A stretch of DNA of 64,000 nt from Lingula anatina (GCF_001039355.2 NW_019775425.1:391366-455365), one strand, 5' to 3'; shown: positions 26,901 through 39,800, counted from the first letter of the stretch. Numbers and translations are program-made. The notes: generated from the letters alone by a model not told the origin.

Positions 26901-29900
26901 CCTCTAAAACAGGTGAAAAACCCCACAGGTATGATTTGTATCAGTATTGTAAAATGGCTATAGACTGTGTCCTTGGGAACTGTGGCATTTCTATTGTCCC
27001 CAATGACAAACTATTTCACACTGCCTGCAGGAAAGCAGATATATGTCAGATGAGGAGATATATATGTGTGTGTGTGTGTTTGGAGATAGTAGTTCTCCTT
27101 GTCTGTCACCATAGGAGACACTGAAGTCTGAGATATGCATATTATTTTCAAGGGTTGTCAGGAACATATTGGGGAAGCATTGTAAACAAGTTTTGGGTGT
27201 CTTTATTGAACTTAAAAAAAAAAATAAACCGAAGACATAACAATATGAATGACCATTCAGCCAATGTGGTAAGCTATAGCCCCTTGTTGTGTTACAAAAA
27301 TGTAAATAGCTTGCCCAGTACAGTGTAGTAAAAAAGATTAGCTCTGTTTGTGACAATATGCCTGTCACTGAACTACATTCAATTTGATAAGTGTCAGAAT
27401 AAAATGATATATGAGTCTTAAGTGCAAACAATAGTATGATGTTTCATACATGTGCTTTAATACAGACTGAAAAGGGGCATTCCATATGTGAACTTTATTC
27501 AGGATAATCATTCAAGAATAATAGTCAGTATCATTGACTACACCCAAAATCCAAACATGATATGGAATTTCAGCACTACAAATTGACAGAACAAATAATC
27601 AGTGTAGTCCATGACCAGGGTAAAGGAGAAAAATAAAGAGAAAAATTGGTCCATCTATCTTTTAATAAACTACCTAAAAATGATATGTCCATATTAAGTA
27701 CAACATGTTTTGTGTCTTAAAAAGTTAATCATAATGGGATTATTGCTTGAGATTTTAGGTTAAAATATATAGAAGATTAATTTTAAATAGAAAAAAAACA
27801 TTATAATTCAACATGCCATATCATTACTTAAGACAATTTTTGATATTCAATAAAAATGACATAATGATCATCTGTTTGGTTAGCTATTGGTGCATCCCTG
27901 CAAGCATCAATGGCTTTCATTCTTATAATGAGAGAACCCTATGTAATACAAAAATATCCTTACACCAATAGATCTCTGTCAGCAATTTATTACAAAGTTA
28001 AAGGTAGGGGGGGGGGGGGGATACAGTTAACCATTTGAATATAAATTGATCAGGGTATATCCCAAAGCTTTATCCTTTTTGCAAGAACATTGAGTCCTGA
28101 TTCTGGGTCTTTTGCTGTGCTGATATATTGGCATGGCCCAAACTTCCACACATTCCATGGATTGGGATAAATAAGAGTAACCACACAAATCTTATTACCA
28201 TTCATCTACAAATTATTACTAAGATTGTTTTTTTAATCTATCTGTTTATCTTATTTTGCAACCTATCTCAGGAACATCTTGTCAATTTTTAACATTATCA
28301 TTGTTTTTCCAGGCACCTTTGTCATTGGAGAGCGCATCAAGGCAAAAATCATTGAACCTGATGTTGGTGTCACCAATGGTATCATTCATTACATAGACAA
28401 TGTCATGGGGATTGCTACTAAAAATCTGAAACAAGAACTAGATAGTAATGATGCTCTTGGGTAGGTACACTGCTATTTGTGCAAAATTAGGACAAAATCT
28501 TTTTTTTCAAAGAATATATTGCCTCTTCTTAAATTGAGCAATCTTTTAAGAATAAATCTCCTAAATTGTGTAAAGGCAAAGAGGCAAATTACTGGTGCAA
28601 AAATGTTTAAGGAAATAATCTGATCTTCAACTAATTCATAAATCAAAAACGGTATTTAAAACAGTTGGTCATATTATTTGCAAAATTTGCACTTTTCCAA
28701 CGGAAATTAATTTACCATGACTAATAAACCCCACTGTATGATTTCAAATTCTATTATTTTGATAAAATTAAAATCATTTTAAAACTTTAAAGTCATAGTG
28801 TTTGTTACAGAAACTGTCTTTAAGTTAATCAAATATCAAATTTCATGTTTTTTGTTTTTAAGTTTCCTATTTATGTAATTATTTTTTTAGGTATATGAAC
28901 TCTGTCCTTATCACAGCTCAAACTCACACAGACTTACTCACAGATTTAAGTGAACGGACCAGTAAATACACTATGTTTGTACCAAGTAATATAGCCTGGG
29001 AAACACTGTACAACCAAGGCACAGGAAAAAGTCTTATTGACAAAATAAACTATAGACAAAACCTAGTTTGGGTAAGTTCAACTTTGACTCTTTCTCTCTC
29101 TCTCTTTGCTCAGAAACTTAAGCTATACTTTTTATTTATTTCTGAAAGTTAAAGGGATAACAACTGTTCATTTTGGCCAAAAATTGAATTTTCCTGGGGT
29201 AACCGACAATTTTCCCACACTTACTAATGATTAATGAATCCATTCCAACATTCAAAATTAGTCCCTGTTTTTTTTTTCTTAAAAGTTTGTTTTTTGTAAT
29301 ATTATCTTAAGAGATTATTACAGAGTAAAGTAAGCTGTGGAGGTCACGTGATTTGATGGCAAGCACAAATTCCAGAATAATTGCATTAACTGCCGTTTTA
29401 GTGGTAAAATAGAATTTATTATATTTCTATGAATTGTTTACAATGCATTTATTGTGAAATATGGATATTATAGGATGTATGACTATTTAAATCTCACAGG
29501 TTCTTCAAAGGCACATGGTGAAGGGACAGGTGATATACAGCGACAGCTCACAACTGCAGACTGGTGTCAATGTTGAATTAAACACTGTTTTGGGTTCAAG
29601 TGACATTGGGAAAATCACTGTCAAAAAACTTGGACAATGTACCTCACTTACTTCCTGTGGTAAGTACGAAATAAAGAATTCAAACAGAAAATCTTTAGAT
29701 TAGATTATTTCAAGCTATATTCAAATCTTGGATGGGTCTTCTTTATAAAAATATATCTATAGGAAAGATGAGCTGATTATTTGAAATGTTGGCTTTTGGC
29801 TGAATAGAATTTATTATAATATTATTTATATATAATTTATTATCCAGCAGCCTGACAACTGTTTTTGGCTAATAGAAACAAATATTTTCTTAAATATTTG

Positions 29901-30143
29901 AATAATGTTGTTCATTTACACTCTAATTTTCCAGAAATTAAAGTCCTTTTCAAGGGTGCAGAAGCACGTGTTATTGAACCAGACATAGAGACTACAAATG
30001 GCGTAATTCATATCATAGATAAAGTACTAATAGATGATCCAGCAGATTTGCTAAGAGGCGCTGTCTCCAGTACAGCTTGGATATATGCCTCTTGTATAAC
30101 CACCATCCTTGTGATGCTCACTGGGCTCCTCCTTCACTTGTAA
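17819..30143 (+). CDS. Four-FAS1-domain fasciclin-I/periostin-like protein, likely GPI-anchored
   Basis: Thirteen exons, all GT-AG: 17819-17932, 19631-19820, 21183-21292, 21630-21802, 22251-22422, 22692-22812, 23359-23503, 24000-24174, 25195-25306, 28313-28460, 28891-29071, 29500-29659, 29935-30143. The frame is kept through every junction and predicts 669 residues, close to Drosophila Fas1 and vertebrate TGFBI. The first in-frame ATG is used; it gives the signal peptide MASFRCLILLGLLILGPGMIEC. Four FAS1 domains follow at about 39-196, 196-342, 342-487 and 487-645. Each has the H1 box (VFAPTDAAW, VFVPTNEAL, LFAPVDSAF, MFVPSNIAW) and the H2 box (HIIDEYL, HMVDHIL, HYIDNVM, HIIDKVL). The C-terminus is hydrophobic with no cytoplasmic tail (WIYASCITTILVMLTGLLLHL), fitting a GPI signal. 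Role: cell adhesion or matrix binding, by family. Confidence 0.9.
19254..19467. repeat. 107-bp tandem duplication
   Basis: 19254-19360 and 19361-19467 are almost identical (ACACTACCATCTCAGTGCTG against ACACTACCGTCTCAGTGCTG, then the same through ATGCATTTATCTC). It follows an AAT microsatellite at about 19193-19231 in fasciclin intron 1. Confidence 0.9.
20935..21127. mobile_element. Palindromic MITE-like element, copy 1
   Basis: The two ends are inverted copies over about 50 bases: CTAAGAGCACATTCAGAACA and ACAGATCTGCAGATCAAATA at the left return on the other strand at the right (ATATTTGATCTGCAGATCTG, GTTCTGAATACGCTCTTAG). It lies in a fasciclin intron. A second copy is at about 53934-54132. 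Confidence 0.82.
23112..23334. mobile_element. Foldback repeat with CTCTGCCAAGG ends
   Basis: AGTTACCTCTGCCAAGG at the left mirrors CCTTGGCAGAGGT near the right, followed by GCGCTCTTGGAGTGCTTTTC. The interior ATTTTGATGAAATTTTCAGG and GGTGGTGATCCAGATC looks like a short repeat that I recall being widespread in marine animal genomes. It sits in the intron between the second and third exons of FAS1 domain 2. Confidence 0.7.
23886..23931. repeat. AT microsatellite
   Basis: Uninterrupted AT repeat shortly before the first exon of FAS1 domain 3. Confidence 0.9.
24336..24577. mobile_element. Two adjacent foldback elements
   Basis: Element one (24336-24448): AGTTACAACACAAGTCATCC followed by ACTGTATGTGACATAC is mirrored by ATATGTCACATACAGT and TTAGTTGTAACT. 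Element two (24451-24577): CTTATACCATGGCTGGCGCT is mirrored by GGCACCAGCTGTGGTATAAAC. They lie two bases apart in a fasciclin intron. Confidence 0.75.
25398..25550. mobile_element. Foldback element with GTTAAATTAATCATT ends
   Basis: GTTAAATTAATCATTCCACG with GACAGTTT at the left pairs with AAAATGTCTGTTAAATGATT and AATTTTA at the right, about 30 bases per arm with mismatches. It lies just after the FAS1 domain 3 middle exon. Confidence 0.6.
29150..29450. repeat. Dispersed repeat family 2, copy 1
   Basis: TTTTGGCCAAAAATTGAATT, CCTGGGGTAACCGACAATTT, TCTTAAGAGATT and GCCGTTTTAGTGGTAAAAT occur in the same order as in the copy at about 40630-41225. It lies in a fasciclin intron. Confidence 0.72.
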
Positions 30144-33100
30144 TAATTATATTATTTGCACCACATGGTGTTGCTTATATCTTGAGCTCATGAAAAAGCA
30201 ATCCATAGAGCCATAGCTACATTGGTTTTTAGTAAGGATGTAAAAATGAATGATTATTAATGAAGATTTTACCATAGCAGATGTCAAGAACAAAAGACAA
30301 GAAAACAAAAATGTTGAAAATAATGATCCGAACCTGTCATATCTGGCATATACACACATCACTCGAGTTACAACATCTCCCATAGTGTAAGTCGGATACA
30401 TACACCAGTTTCTCATCAAGGTGCATGTGATATCCATATGTGCTTCACACTTGTGTTTATCACATTTACCTTGCTGACTTGTGGTCTGCCTTATACATAT
30501 TATTAAACCTAAAGTAAGAGGTAATAATTTTGTATTATAAACCCTGTCAGTTCTTTCAACATGCCCTTACTTACAGAGTAATATAGAATATGTTTACTTA
30601 TAAAGAAATGCACACAGGGGCAAATTCTTATTGGTGTCTGTAATTAAAACAAAACATTTTGTACATTTTTTAAAAAATCAGTGCTGCACCCTTGTTTGTT
30701 TTAATTGTCTTAATCAATAAACATCTTGTAATTTTATCCATTGCTTCTTTATAAAATGGAGTACCTCTGTCTGATGCAATTTTAATTCTAGAAGATTTGA
30801 AGTCATAAACATTCTGTTCAGTGTACTTTTATGCAGTTTTATGGTACCAAGTACTATTCTGTCAAATGCTACATGGGTTTAAATTTTACACAAAACTTGA
30901 TTGATTCTGGGTTTGCCAAGTGCAGAAACTGAAGGAAACGCCAGATTTCTATAAAATACTTTTATACCAATCCTTTTAGCTTTTGATATGTATAAGAGCT
31001 TACACTTTTACTAGAATTTGACAAATATATTGTGCTAAATTTTTTTCCAATGAAACATGAACAGTGCTACCAACTTTTAAAAAATGTTTTTACTTTTTAG
31101 TAGTATTATGTTAAGTGGTGGTCCAATAGTGAAAAGCAAAACCTCTTAAAAAAGGATCAAAATATTTGCACAAAAATTAAGGTTTGTATGAACTGATTTG
31201 TAAATGTATATGGAAAAAGCTTGGCATTGGCACTTTAGGTTCCTCAAATGAAGTTTTCATATCATATTAGTTTAATATAGATAATAGGTATCTTTTATAT
31301 CTCTAAAAGCATCTGCTGTATGAATTTGATTTTATTCAAAGATTAATTTTTGTAAATAAGATGTTTTTATATCTAGTAATAAATATGGCACTTGTATATA
31401 TTGATGTGTAAGAATGGATGTTAACATTAATATTTTCACTTGAATTGTGTTTTAGCAAATTAAAATAAATGTGCTGCAAGAGAACATGATAAGTGTAAGA
31501 GAAGGTCCACACAATAAATTAATAAATAAATGGATAAAGAATAATTGATCTATTTGCAATGATGATATTATTTAATTAAAGCAGTGGTCCAACATAAGAC
31601 AAGTTGGCTATCTATGGTTCAGCATCCATAATGACTTTTAGATGTTTCCTTTCTCTACAGATATAATGTAGACAGCTATTACATGTTGGAATAGTGCAAC
31701 AGATACTGAGTAAGGGTCAAATTCATTAAGTATAGGTATCAGACAACTTCAAAACTTGAGGACTATCACTGCTTTTTGACAGATTCGTAAGTGTGGAAAA
31801 TCTCAAGAGATTTGAGAGTGCTGATATTGATGCTTGCTTGTTTAAAGTGTAATGTCATACTGCCTAGACTAGACCTCTTTCATGGTTGTGAATTTGTTTT
31901 TTGTACAGATATTTTATATTTTCTATAAAATAATAAAGGAATTAGGCAACATAAACTTATTTTATAGACTCAACAAGTGTTTTACACTTTATTATTAGTC
32001 TATTACTATTTATGGTTGCCTCTTACAGGTCCAATGTATACGCCATATGAATTAAAAATGTTAAAGCAGAGTACGCCCTGGATCAGGCGTGTAATAAACT
32101 GATGTAATCTTTTTATCCAATTTTTTAAGAAAGTATCCTTAATATTACAGTTGAGCATGGTCTTATAAGTTTCTATTTTTCTTAATAGTGCATTTATGGC
32201 AGTGTTAGTATCATAAACAACAAACGTGTATAAATTTGAATATTCTTATAGGCCTAATTGTTGAGCTGCGACACAGCAGTACCATGTATATAACTATTAT
32301 CCTAATTTACATCTGTAATTTTGTGACACTGGAATATCGCCATTGAAATAAATGTAAGAAGCTATATATATATTGTTGTTTGCACCGATACCTATTTACC
32401 TTAAATCGTGTCGTGTTATCCCAAAGTGGAAAGAAGTGAATAGCGACATTTTTTCTATGGGGCCGCTTTAAGTACACATCTTTTCCCCATTCCTTTAAAA
32501 GATTAGAAATGCTTCAGCGTCATTTACAAAAGAAATAAAAACTACACGGGGTTCGCAGAAAACCCAGTGCCCTGGCATAGTGTGTTGGTAGAATGCGACC
32601 CTTTGTCATATGAAAATATCAAATATCGATATGTCTCTGTCGCATAAAAAAAAAGTGCAGGTAGGAAAATTAAAGGAAAAACGTCGTTTGTTCTTTGTAC
32701 AAATATTTCATGCCAGTGCCGATTTAAGGAGGAGAAACCAGTGTAAATTATATTTGTTAAAACGTATAACGCATAGCTGAATTTTGTTTCATGTATAGCA
32801 CACATATGAGAGACAATAAATTCTATCACGCACAATCCCTTAACGCTAATACAGTGGTTCGTAACATTGACGTTTGTATGTAATACGCGGTTCCTATGCG
32901 CCTTTACTGTGACTCCAAGCGTAAAAAGGTACCCATTGTTGTAAAAAGTAGGACTCCTTTAGTATTTATGTTCCTTTCAAAACAATCAACAACCTTAACC
33001 ACAAAGAAAAATGTAGATTTATTACAAAAAAAGTCTAGTAATGGTTTCAAAAAAGTCTGATTGTGTTAACTTGGGGATCACAATAAGTTACATTTCTGGT

Positions 33101-33747
33101 GAATCTTGGGAAATGTCATCAGATTTTTTTGTCATAAGAGCCAGGTGAAATAACATCAAATGCATGTTAGGTTAGTTTTGTGCGAGCCTTGTACCTGACT
33201 GGCTTCTGTCGATGTTTACATTTCTTGGGCGTGGCTCAACTTTTTTTTCAACAAAAAACAGATCGAATTTTTCGATCTGGGATTTATCTCGTTCAAGTCC
33301 TCTGTTTGCTTACCCGCTGTTTGCAAACCCATTAGACAAACTTTCCAGTCAAAAACATTTTAAAATAGTGTGGTAATCCCAAGAGTAGTAAGTCTACATA
33401 TTAAAGAGTACTACAAATACACTGTGTTAAGAGGGTATAGCACAACCGGGTTTGCTCTTTAGGCGGAGGCGTTTTTCAACTTGGACCCCCGGTTGACCTT
33501 AGGATGACAACCAATTCAGCAGCGACGCCTTTTGATTTGTCACCAAGAGAAGGGTTATAGGTGGATCAGTAGGATAAAGGATACGAAGCTGGGCTGATTC
33601 CTACTCAATTCGGGGATTCAGTTCACTTCGGCGCTGTTTTCAGCAAGAGTTGTATTTTCAACTCTGCGACAGTGCGTCATCGAAAGGGCGACTGTTCTTT
33701 CCACTTTAAATGGATGATAAACTAAGATTAAGGAATTAGCGCAAACT
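30144..33747. other. Fasciclin 3'UTR and intergenic spacer
   Basis: No exon is recognised. AATAAA at 30716-30721 is a plausible polyadenylation signal, and further AATAAA hexamers occur downstream (for example near 31464 and 31931). The sequence is very AT-rich to about 32400, then more mixed. The promoter and 5'UTR of the mosaic gene must lie at the right end; no TATA-like element stands out. Confidence 0.5.
30716..30721 (+). promoter_or_regulatory. Candidate polyadenylation signal, fasciclin gene
   Basis: AATAAA hexamer about 570 bases after the stop codon. Later AATAAA hexamers could serve equally well. Confidence 0.35.
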
Positions 33748-33798
33748 ATGAAGAGCGGTTTCTGGGCCATTATCATTTTGCTGACAAGCAGTTTAGTG
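33748..33798 (+). CDS. Mosaic gene exon 1: signal peptide
   Basis: Seventeen codons, [17 protein letters not shown], ending before a strong GTGAGT donor in phase 0. The next exon (41599) begins in phase 0 with ASQETAQ, which would complete a normal cleavage site. The link spans 7.8 kb and rests on phase, donor quality and the need for a secretion signal; another upstream exon is possible. A CA microsatellite starts 23 bases into the intron. Confidence 0.65.
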
Positions 33799-33831
33799 GT
33801 GAGTATTGTTAACAAAAAAGTACACACACAC

Positions 33832-33867
<36 letters not shown>

Positions 33868-36800
33868 ACACACACACACGAGAAACAGAGAGAGAGAGTG
33901 AAAGAGAGAGGGGGTCACAAAGTAGTTAGTTAATTAAGTGTGACGGTTTATGTTACTTGTACCTCAACGCTTCTTATGATCCCGTATATCACATTCTACC
34001 ATGTACATTGCAACAAGCTTGAAAGAAAGCATTAGTTCGACCTACTACGAAAAAAGGCTCATTGTTATGTTTCAGCATTTAAGATATAGCGAAAGCTTTC
34101 ACAATAGGAAAAAAATGCAAAACAATATAGTAGGCCTATACCTGGGGTAAAGCTGTTTCCTATATCGTTATATTTACTACAGGTAGGCCTTACAGTAGCG
34201 GGGTTTACTTCTCGGTCAGTCTGTAGACTAAAGCTATTTGCTTTTTAGAAAGCTTACGTGGTGCAATTCATTACCTATGCAAAAGTAAACATGGTCCCGC
34301 ATCGGGGGGGTGGCCCACTTTGCGTGATCAATTTCCATTCGCAATAGCACCTCACTATTGATTTTCAAGCTATATATTTTTACTGATTAAATGTATAGGT
34401 CGAATTATTGGTATCAAAATAAGACACTTTATTGATGGATAACTTTTACATTACTTTAAGGTATTTTCTATCCCTACATACTCTACAATCTAACTGCATA
34501 GCCGGGTCAAGCAATGATTCGTGAGTACATGTGGAAAAAATTGCTTTTTTTTCAAGGAAAATTCATTTAGGTGATTAAACGCGGTATAAAACACCTTTAA
34601 ATAGGCTTGTTTACACCATTTAAACATCGTTCTATTAAAGAAAGTCGAGGTCATGCACGGAGGCTTATTACCCTCTACCAGGGTCTCAGTTATCATTGTG
34701 GACATTTTTTGCTCGACATCAGACCAAATTGACTGTCTATTTATCTGGAGACCTATCTGTGAATATCTGTGAAAAATCAATCTGTCGCCCTGGTAGAGGG
34801 TAGAGGCTTACTATGTATGACGAGAGACGGGATTACGGTCTTATTGGAACATACGGGAAAGAGCAATACCTCTGGCACACTCCCTACCTACCCCCCCCCC
34901 CCCCCACCGCCACACACAGACATTACCCATTGCTTGCAAACGAGAGAAATCTGTGCGTCAATGAAGTAGTAAGACCTATAGCAGCAGATACTCTTGACAC
35001 TGTCAGACAGTATGACGTTTGTAGAAAATATAAAGGAGAACATTTGATCAAACCATTATCCGTTTGTGTATACGCAAATTGCAGCAAACATGCTATCCCA
35101 ATTCCGTTAACACAATTGCATTCAGTTGGAGCAAATTTAAAAGAAGACCTGTTTATGTCTGTGAAGTGGCCCGTTTGTCCTGATCAATTGCAAAATAGAT
35201 GTTATGTTAGATGTAATAATTCGTCAATAAAAACATCTCAAGCAAATTCCTTTTTATCTGAAACCTATACAGGTATAAAACTCTATTATTTTCGTTGAAA
35301 GTGGCAGGTTGTCCCGTTATTGAGAACATAGGCGTGGCTGACTTAAGGATTATTCCAGTGTGCTGGTTTGTCCGTACAGCACAATCAGAATTATTTGCGA
35401 AAGGCTTGAAACATTTTTACTTAAATATATTGTTTTCCTTCCTACGTGACGTGGGTGCATATAAGCATATGCTTTATGTAACGTGGATCAGTTCTTGCGA
35501 GGGAATACGGTTGAGATGCAATGTCTTTGCTCTTGAAAGTACTCGTCAATGGAAAAATGAAATGGCATAAAAAGGCGTAATTTTGCATTTTTTTGTATTG
35601 TTAGATGATTTAATGCTTTTAATTACCAACACTCTTCGAGAACTTTCATTCACCAATCACCAAATCACTATGTTATAAGAAGCCATCAAGTGAAACTCGT
35701 TACAAATGATTTCTCAAACATACGACAGTAAACATTTGCCTCCGTGCTCTGATTTAAATAGCTTTCTCCCGCATCATGTTCACACCAACAAACTAGATGA
35801 AACTTTTCAAGGTATACAGTTTAAACTTTTGTCTTGAAATAGAAATGTGGAGTTATAACTCTTTCAACGCCTCCTACATTGGCTCCCACACGTTTATCGT
35901 TTCCGTGCCTGTCTCCACCTGCTGGGTTTATCGCCTACAACATACATACTATCCCTTTACTGTATTTTCCCACTCCTTTTTCTAGCTTCCCTTTGTTTGG
36001 CATTTACCTACAGGGCCCATATTTATGTGTTTTTCACCCTGTTTACGCGTATTATATTATATTTCATTTTGTGTTTTACTTAAACTTGTTTATACTAAAC
36101 CACTTTTCTCTATTTCTTTGCAATTTCACTTTCCTCATTTATCTTAGTTTATGTCAAACGTCTTGTTTTCTTGATGAATATTGTAAACCGTCACCCCTTT
36201 TCCTCTTTCTTAATTTCGGGTATTTATAATGTATTTGTCAGGTAAGTAACAGATATAAAAACGCAGCAGTTTAATCCACCCTATAGGCTTTTAGAACAAG
36301 ATACAGGTATCCTAATAAATCATATTCACTAAAGCATCAACGAGCGTTACGTAAAATGATATAAGCATGTGTTGTTTGATATTTTCCAACAAAAGTTACG
36401 CAGCAACCAGAGAATTCTCACACAAAAGTGAGTATTGCCTTTTATACCTTACACAGAAGTTCATCCTCGTGTCATTAAGAAAATGTAATAGCCTATGGAT
36501 TTGGAGTCATTGCATTTTGGTAACCCTATTTTCCTGCTCTGATACAACTGTACCAGTGAACATAAATATATATATTAGATTGTATGGAAAAATTCTTTTT
36601 TTAATATCGTGCATGGCATTATAATGTTTAAGACGTGTCGCAAACCAAACACCAAATAGGGGGCCTACAACAGTCTTTTATTAAAAGGTCCGTTCTCCCT
36701 TGAACCATGGGAGTTTAGGATTTCCCATTCTTGGACCCATCATTGTTGTCTATAGTTTTTATCCCTCATTGAAAATGTCACTTTTACCCAACAATTAATT

Positions 36801-39800
36801 AATTCAAATGTCCATTGCTCTAAAAATTCATTACACATTTTCCTCTCCGGTTCAAAGGTTTAAGGGTCCGTTCACAATGAAACTTTCGCACTAGGTAGTT
36901 CGAACTCAGCGGGGACTCTCTCTGAATGCAATCAGATTACCAGATTAGTACGCCTACTCGTTTCTTATGTACTCGTATAATCACTATATTCTGCTCAACG
37001 TCAGGGAGTCATGGGAGTTAAAATATTTTAATCGGATTGCATTCAGCGAGAGTCCCTGTGGAGTTCAAAGTACGGTAGTTTAAATATGAACGCATCCTAT
37101 GTGTATAATTTGCATCCTTCCCGTCTCAATTTGAAACAAAGATACCCAGGTAATTAAAATACCGACGGAGGAGCTGCTGATCTCTAGTTTTTTATCTTTT
37201 TGTCTTTATATTACATGTGTTTTAAATATTAAAGACTGAAGCTTAAGAGTTCAGGCAAATAGGCCTATACCAAACCATGCCATCTTCCACATGTCCTCGT
37301 CGGTAGCGCATTCGGTACTGCCTCGAGTTCGAAAACCATGCACGATGCCGACAATGAGACGAAGCTACTTGTAGGATATCATATAACAGGGTAGGTTAGC
37401 GAGTAGGAGTAGGAAGAATTATATATAGGAACAGGAGTAAGAAGTTTTTAAAAGTCAAGATAAGTAATAATATCACAAAAGGGAGAAGAATTACATATGA
37501 CATTATGTTTAAATTTGCCATAAATCACACAACAAATATTACCCACTCTTCAAAACCAAAGCCCTCTGCGTGTTATACTAGTATATGATTTAGGCATTTT
37601 TTTGTGTGTACGTGCATGTAAATTGTATGTATGAAAAATTTTGATGCAAGTTTTTGTTTCAAAAAGCTGTTGGACCAAATGAAAGGGATTTTAATTCAGG
37701 AAGTTTCTTTTATTGTGAAATATTATCGCATCGATTCTTAGTACGCAGTATTTTAAAAATTGATTACCTTGTTATGAGTGGCAGATTTAGGAGGGTCAGA
37801 GAGTTCGGTCGAACTCCTTCCCTGACTGAATTTTTAAAATATAAAGTACACGTTTTAGTAGGCATAAATCGAACCCCTCGATAAAAGTCGGGTATGTTTA
37901 TTTCTCAAATTCTTCGTTAGGGTTCGCTACTCTGTGTGACTCATTCAGGTACTGGTCGTCGGCATCACATCCGGTTGCTATCTGACAGATCTCCTAAATG
38001 GGAGTGACCAATTGCGATTGTTATCTCACGTAGGAGAGAAGCCCTACCCTAGCTATTACATTTTTAAAATCAAAGAGATGAATAGAGTTCTATTCATCTC
38101 TTTGGTAAACTTGCTTGGAGCTTGCATGCAGTGGCATCCCGTGACACAAATGTCAGTTGTCTAATTAACCTGCGTCTACCTAAGGTAATTAGACTAATAG
38201 TAGTTGATCGTCCTAATGAACTAGGCGAATCTTTGCCTATTATCTCTCCTCTAAGATCGTCTAAGCTACCAAGCGAGTTGTTTTCCAATTTTCACAGGTT
38301 GACAGTAGGTTGAGAAGCAATCAGGTTGATATTACAAATTTTCTTTTGAGTCGTCAAGGAGAACAGTATCATCTGCATGCAATAAAAGCACTATTCCGTA
38401 AATGGTCGTATCGGGTAGCTCGGATTCGAGGTCATTTGAAACATTTGATAAGCCTGTAACATCTAGCTCATTGTTTTAAAAAATCTTGTAATTCGATGAA
38501 ATAGGCCTATATTGGTAATGCGCACATGGAGGAGGTTGCAAATCGCTATGGAGTGCTTTTGTACCCAAAATAAATTCACATTTTGTCACCTTTCGCCCAA
38601 AACTCCCGATTTACTGTCTTACATACATTGTTTTGGATAATAGATAAATCGTCAGTGTTCAGTGACTAAAGTAATCAACATTTACACATGTGTCAGCTTA
38701 CGGGTAACGTCATAATTGCGATGTTGAGGTAAAAACTGAAAAACGGTTTCTCAAATTTCTCTTTTACCTGAGCACCCACGATCACTGTTCCAACGCCGAT
38801 TTAATACTCCAAAACCATTTAGTACTCCAAAACCCTGCCAGCGATTTTTCTTAAAGTCTTAGTTCAGATTTTATCGTTGTTAAAGCAAAAAATTGCCTTT
38901 GTTTAACGAAAATTTGTAAATAGGGGCTCATAACTCCATAACAAAAACAAAATATAACCACAATGACGGCACGGGATTGTAGTCAATACACTCGTGGTCA
39001 ACCCCGCCAATTTTTGTGATAAAATTTTGTTCAGGAATGAAGTTATGCCCCATACCTATTGCTATCTCACCTCAAAAGAGAAATGTATTAAATTGACGAT
39101 TAAAGCTTTGAGTTGCCTATGCTTATACCTTGCAACGGTAAATCGTGAGCATTGAAGGTGTTTATAGACGAGTAGGCCTATTTTCTTGCTTGCATTGATA
39201 AAATCGTAGTCGTAAACTTACCTCTGCTTTGGAAGTCTACGCTGCGCTTGGCGCTTTTTGATGATTAAAATTACCAAGAAAAGTAAAATACATGAAATAT
39301 ACCTCCTTTTGTTAGAATTTTATGTCAAGGTTATTCTTGTTATAGTTTTAACAATTGAATACAGTTGTTATACAGTCGACTAGGGTGTCCAACATAGGAA
39401 TCTTTTACTCAACACAGATAAATATACGATTCAAATGTTTTTCAAAAGGTTGGTTAGGGTTACTGTCACCTTTTTCAACACAAAATTGGTAGCGAAAAAG
39501 ATTTTGTTTAATTTCGACATGTAGGGGCCTATGGGTTTTATACATGTAAGCTGCATCTGCGTTCGATTTTGAGATATATTTATTCAGGGAATTATATCGG
39601 ATATCCGATATAATTCCCTGGTTTATTTAATGCTAAATTCGAATATTTCCGTCCACGTGTTGAATTGTACCGCCCTCCCTCAAGGAATTCCTTTATCCAC
39701 CCCTTACTATTGTGTTTAAAATAATACCCGTAATGGAATCGAAATTTAACATGCATTGCTTTCAGTCATTCTTCATCCAATCATGTTTGAGAATAATGAC

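Noticed and set aside
26991-27431. 146-codon minus-strand open frame inside the long intron of FAS1 domain 3
   Set aside because: It includes a TG microsatellite translated as a His/Thr run and shows no family features. Its strand is opposite to the host gene.
34813-35298. 161-codon open frame (+) in the mosaic gene's first intron
   Set aside because: It crosses a C-run, has no recognisable domain, no splice partners and no biased composition. It is long for AT-rich DNA, so a transcript check would be fair, but I cannot support it as a gene.
35879-36229. 116-codon hydrophobic open frame resembling membrane helices
   Set aside because: T-rich sequence naturally translates into Phe/Leu runs. 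No start context, splice sites or family motif.
37290-37350. tRNA-like or SINE-like stretch (TCGGTAGCGCATTCGGTACT ... GAGTTCGAAAACC)
   Set aside because: A-box-like and B-box-like words are present, but their spacing is too short for a tRNA and no cloverleaf closes. At most a degraded SINE head.
38920-39055. Possible foldback with GGGGCTCATAACTCCAT ends
   Set aside because: Arms match only over about 20 bases with several mismatches; too weak to call.
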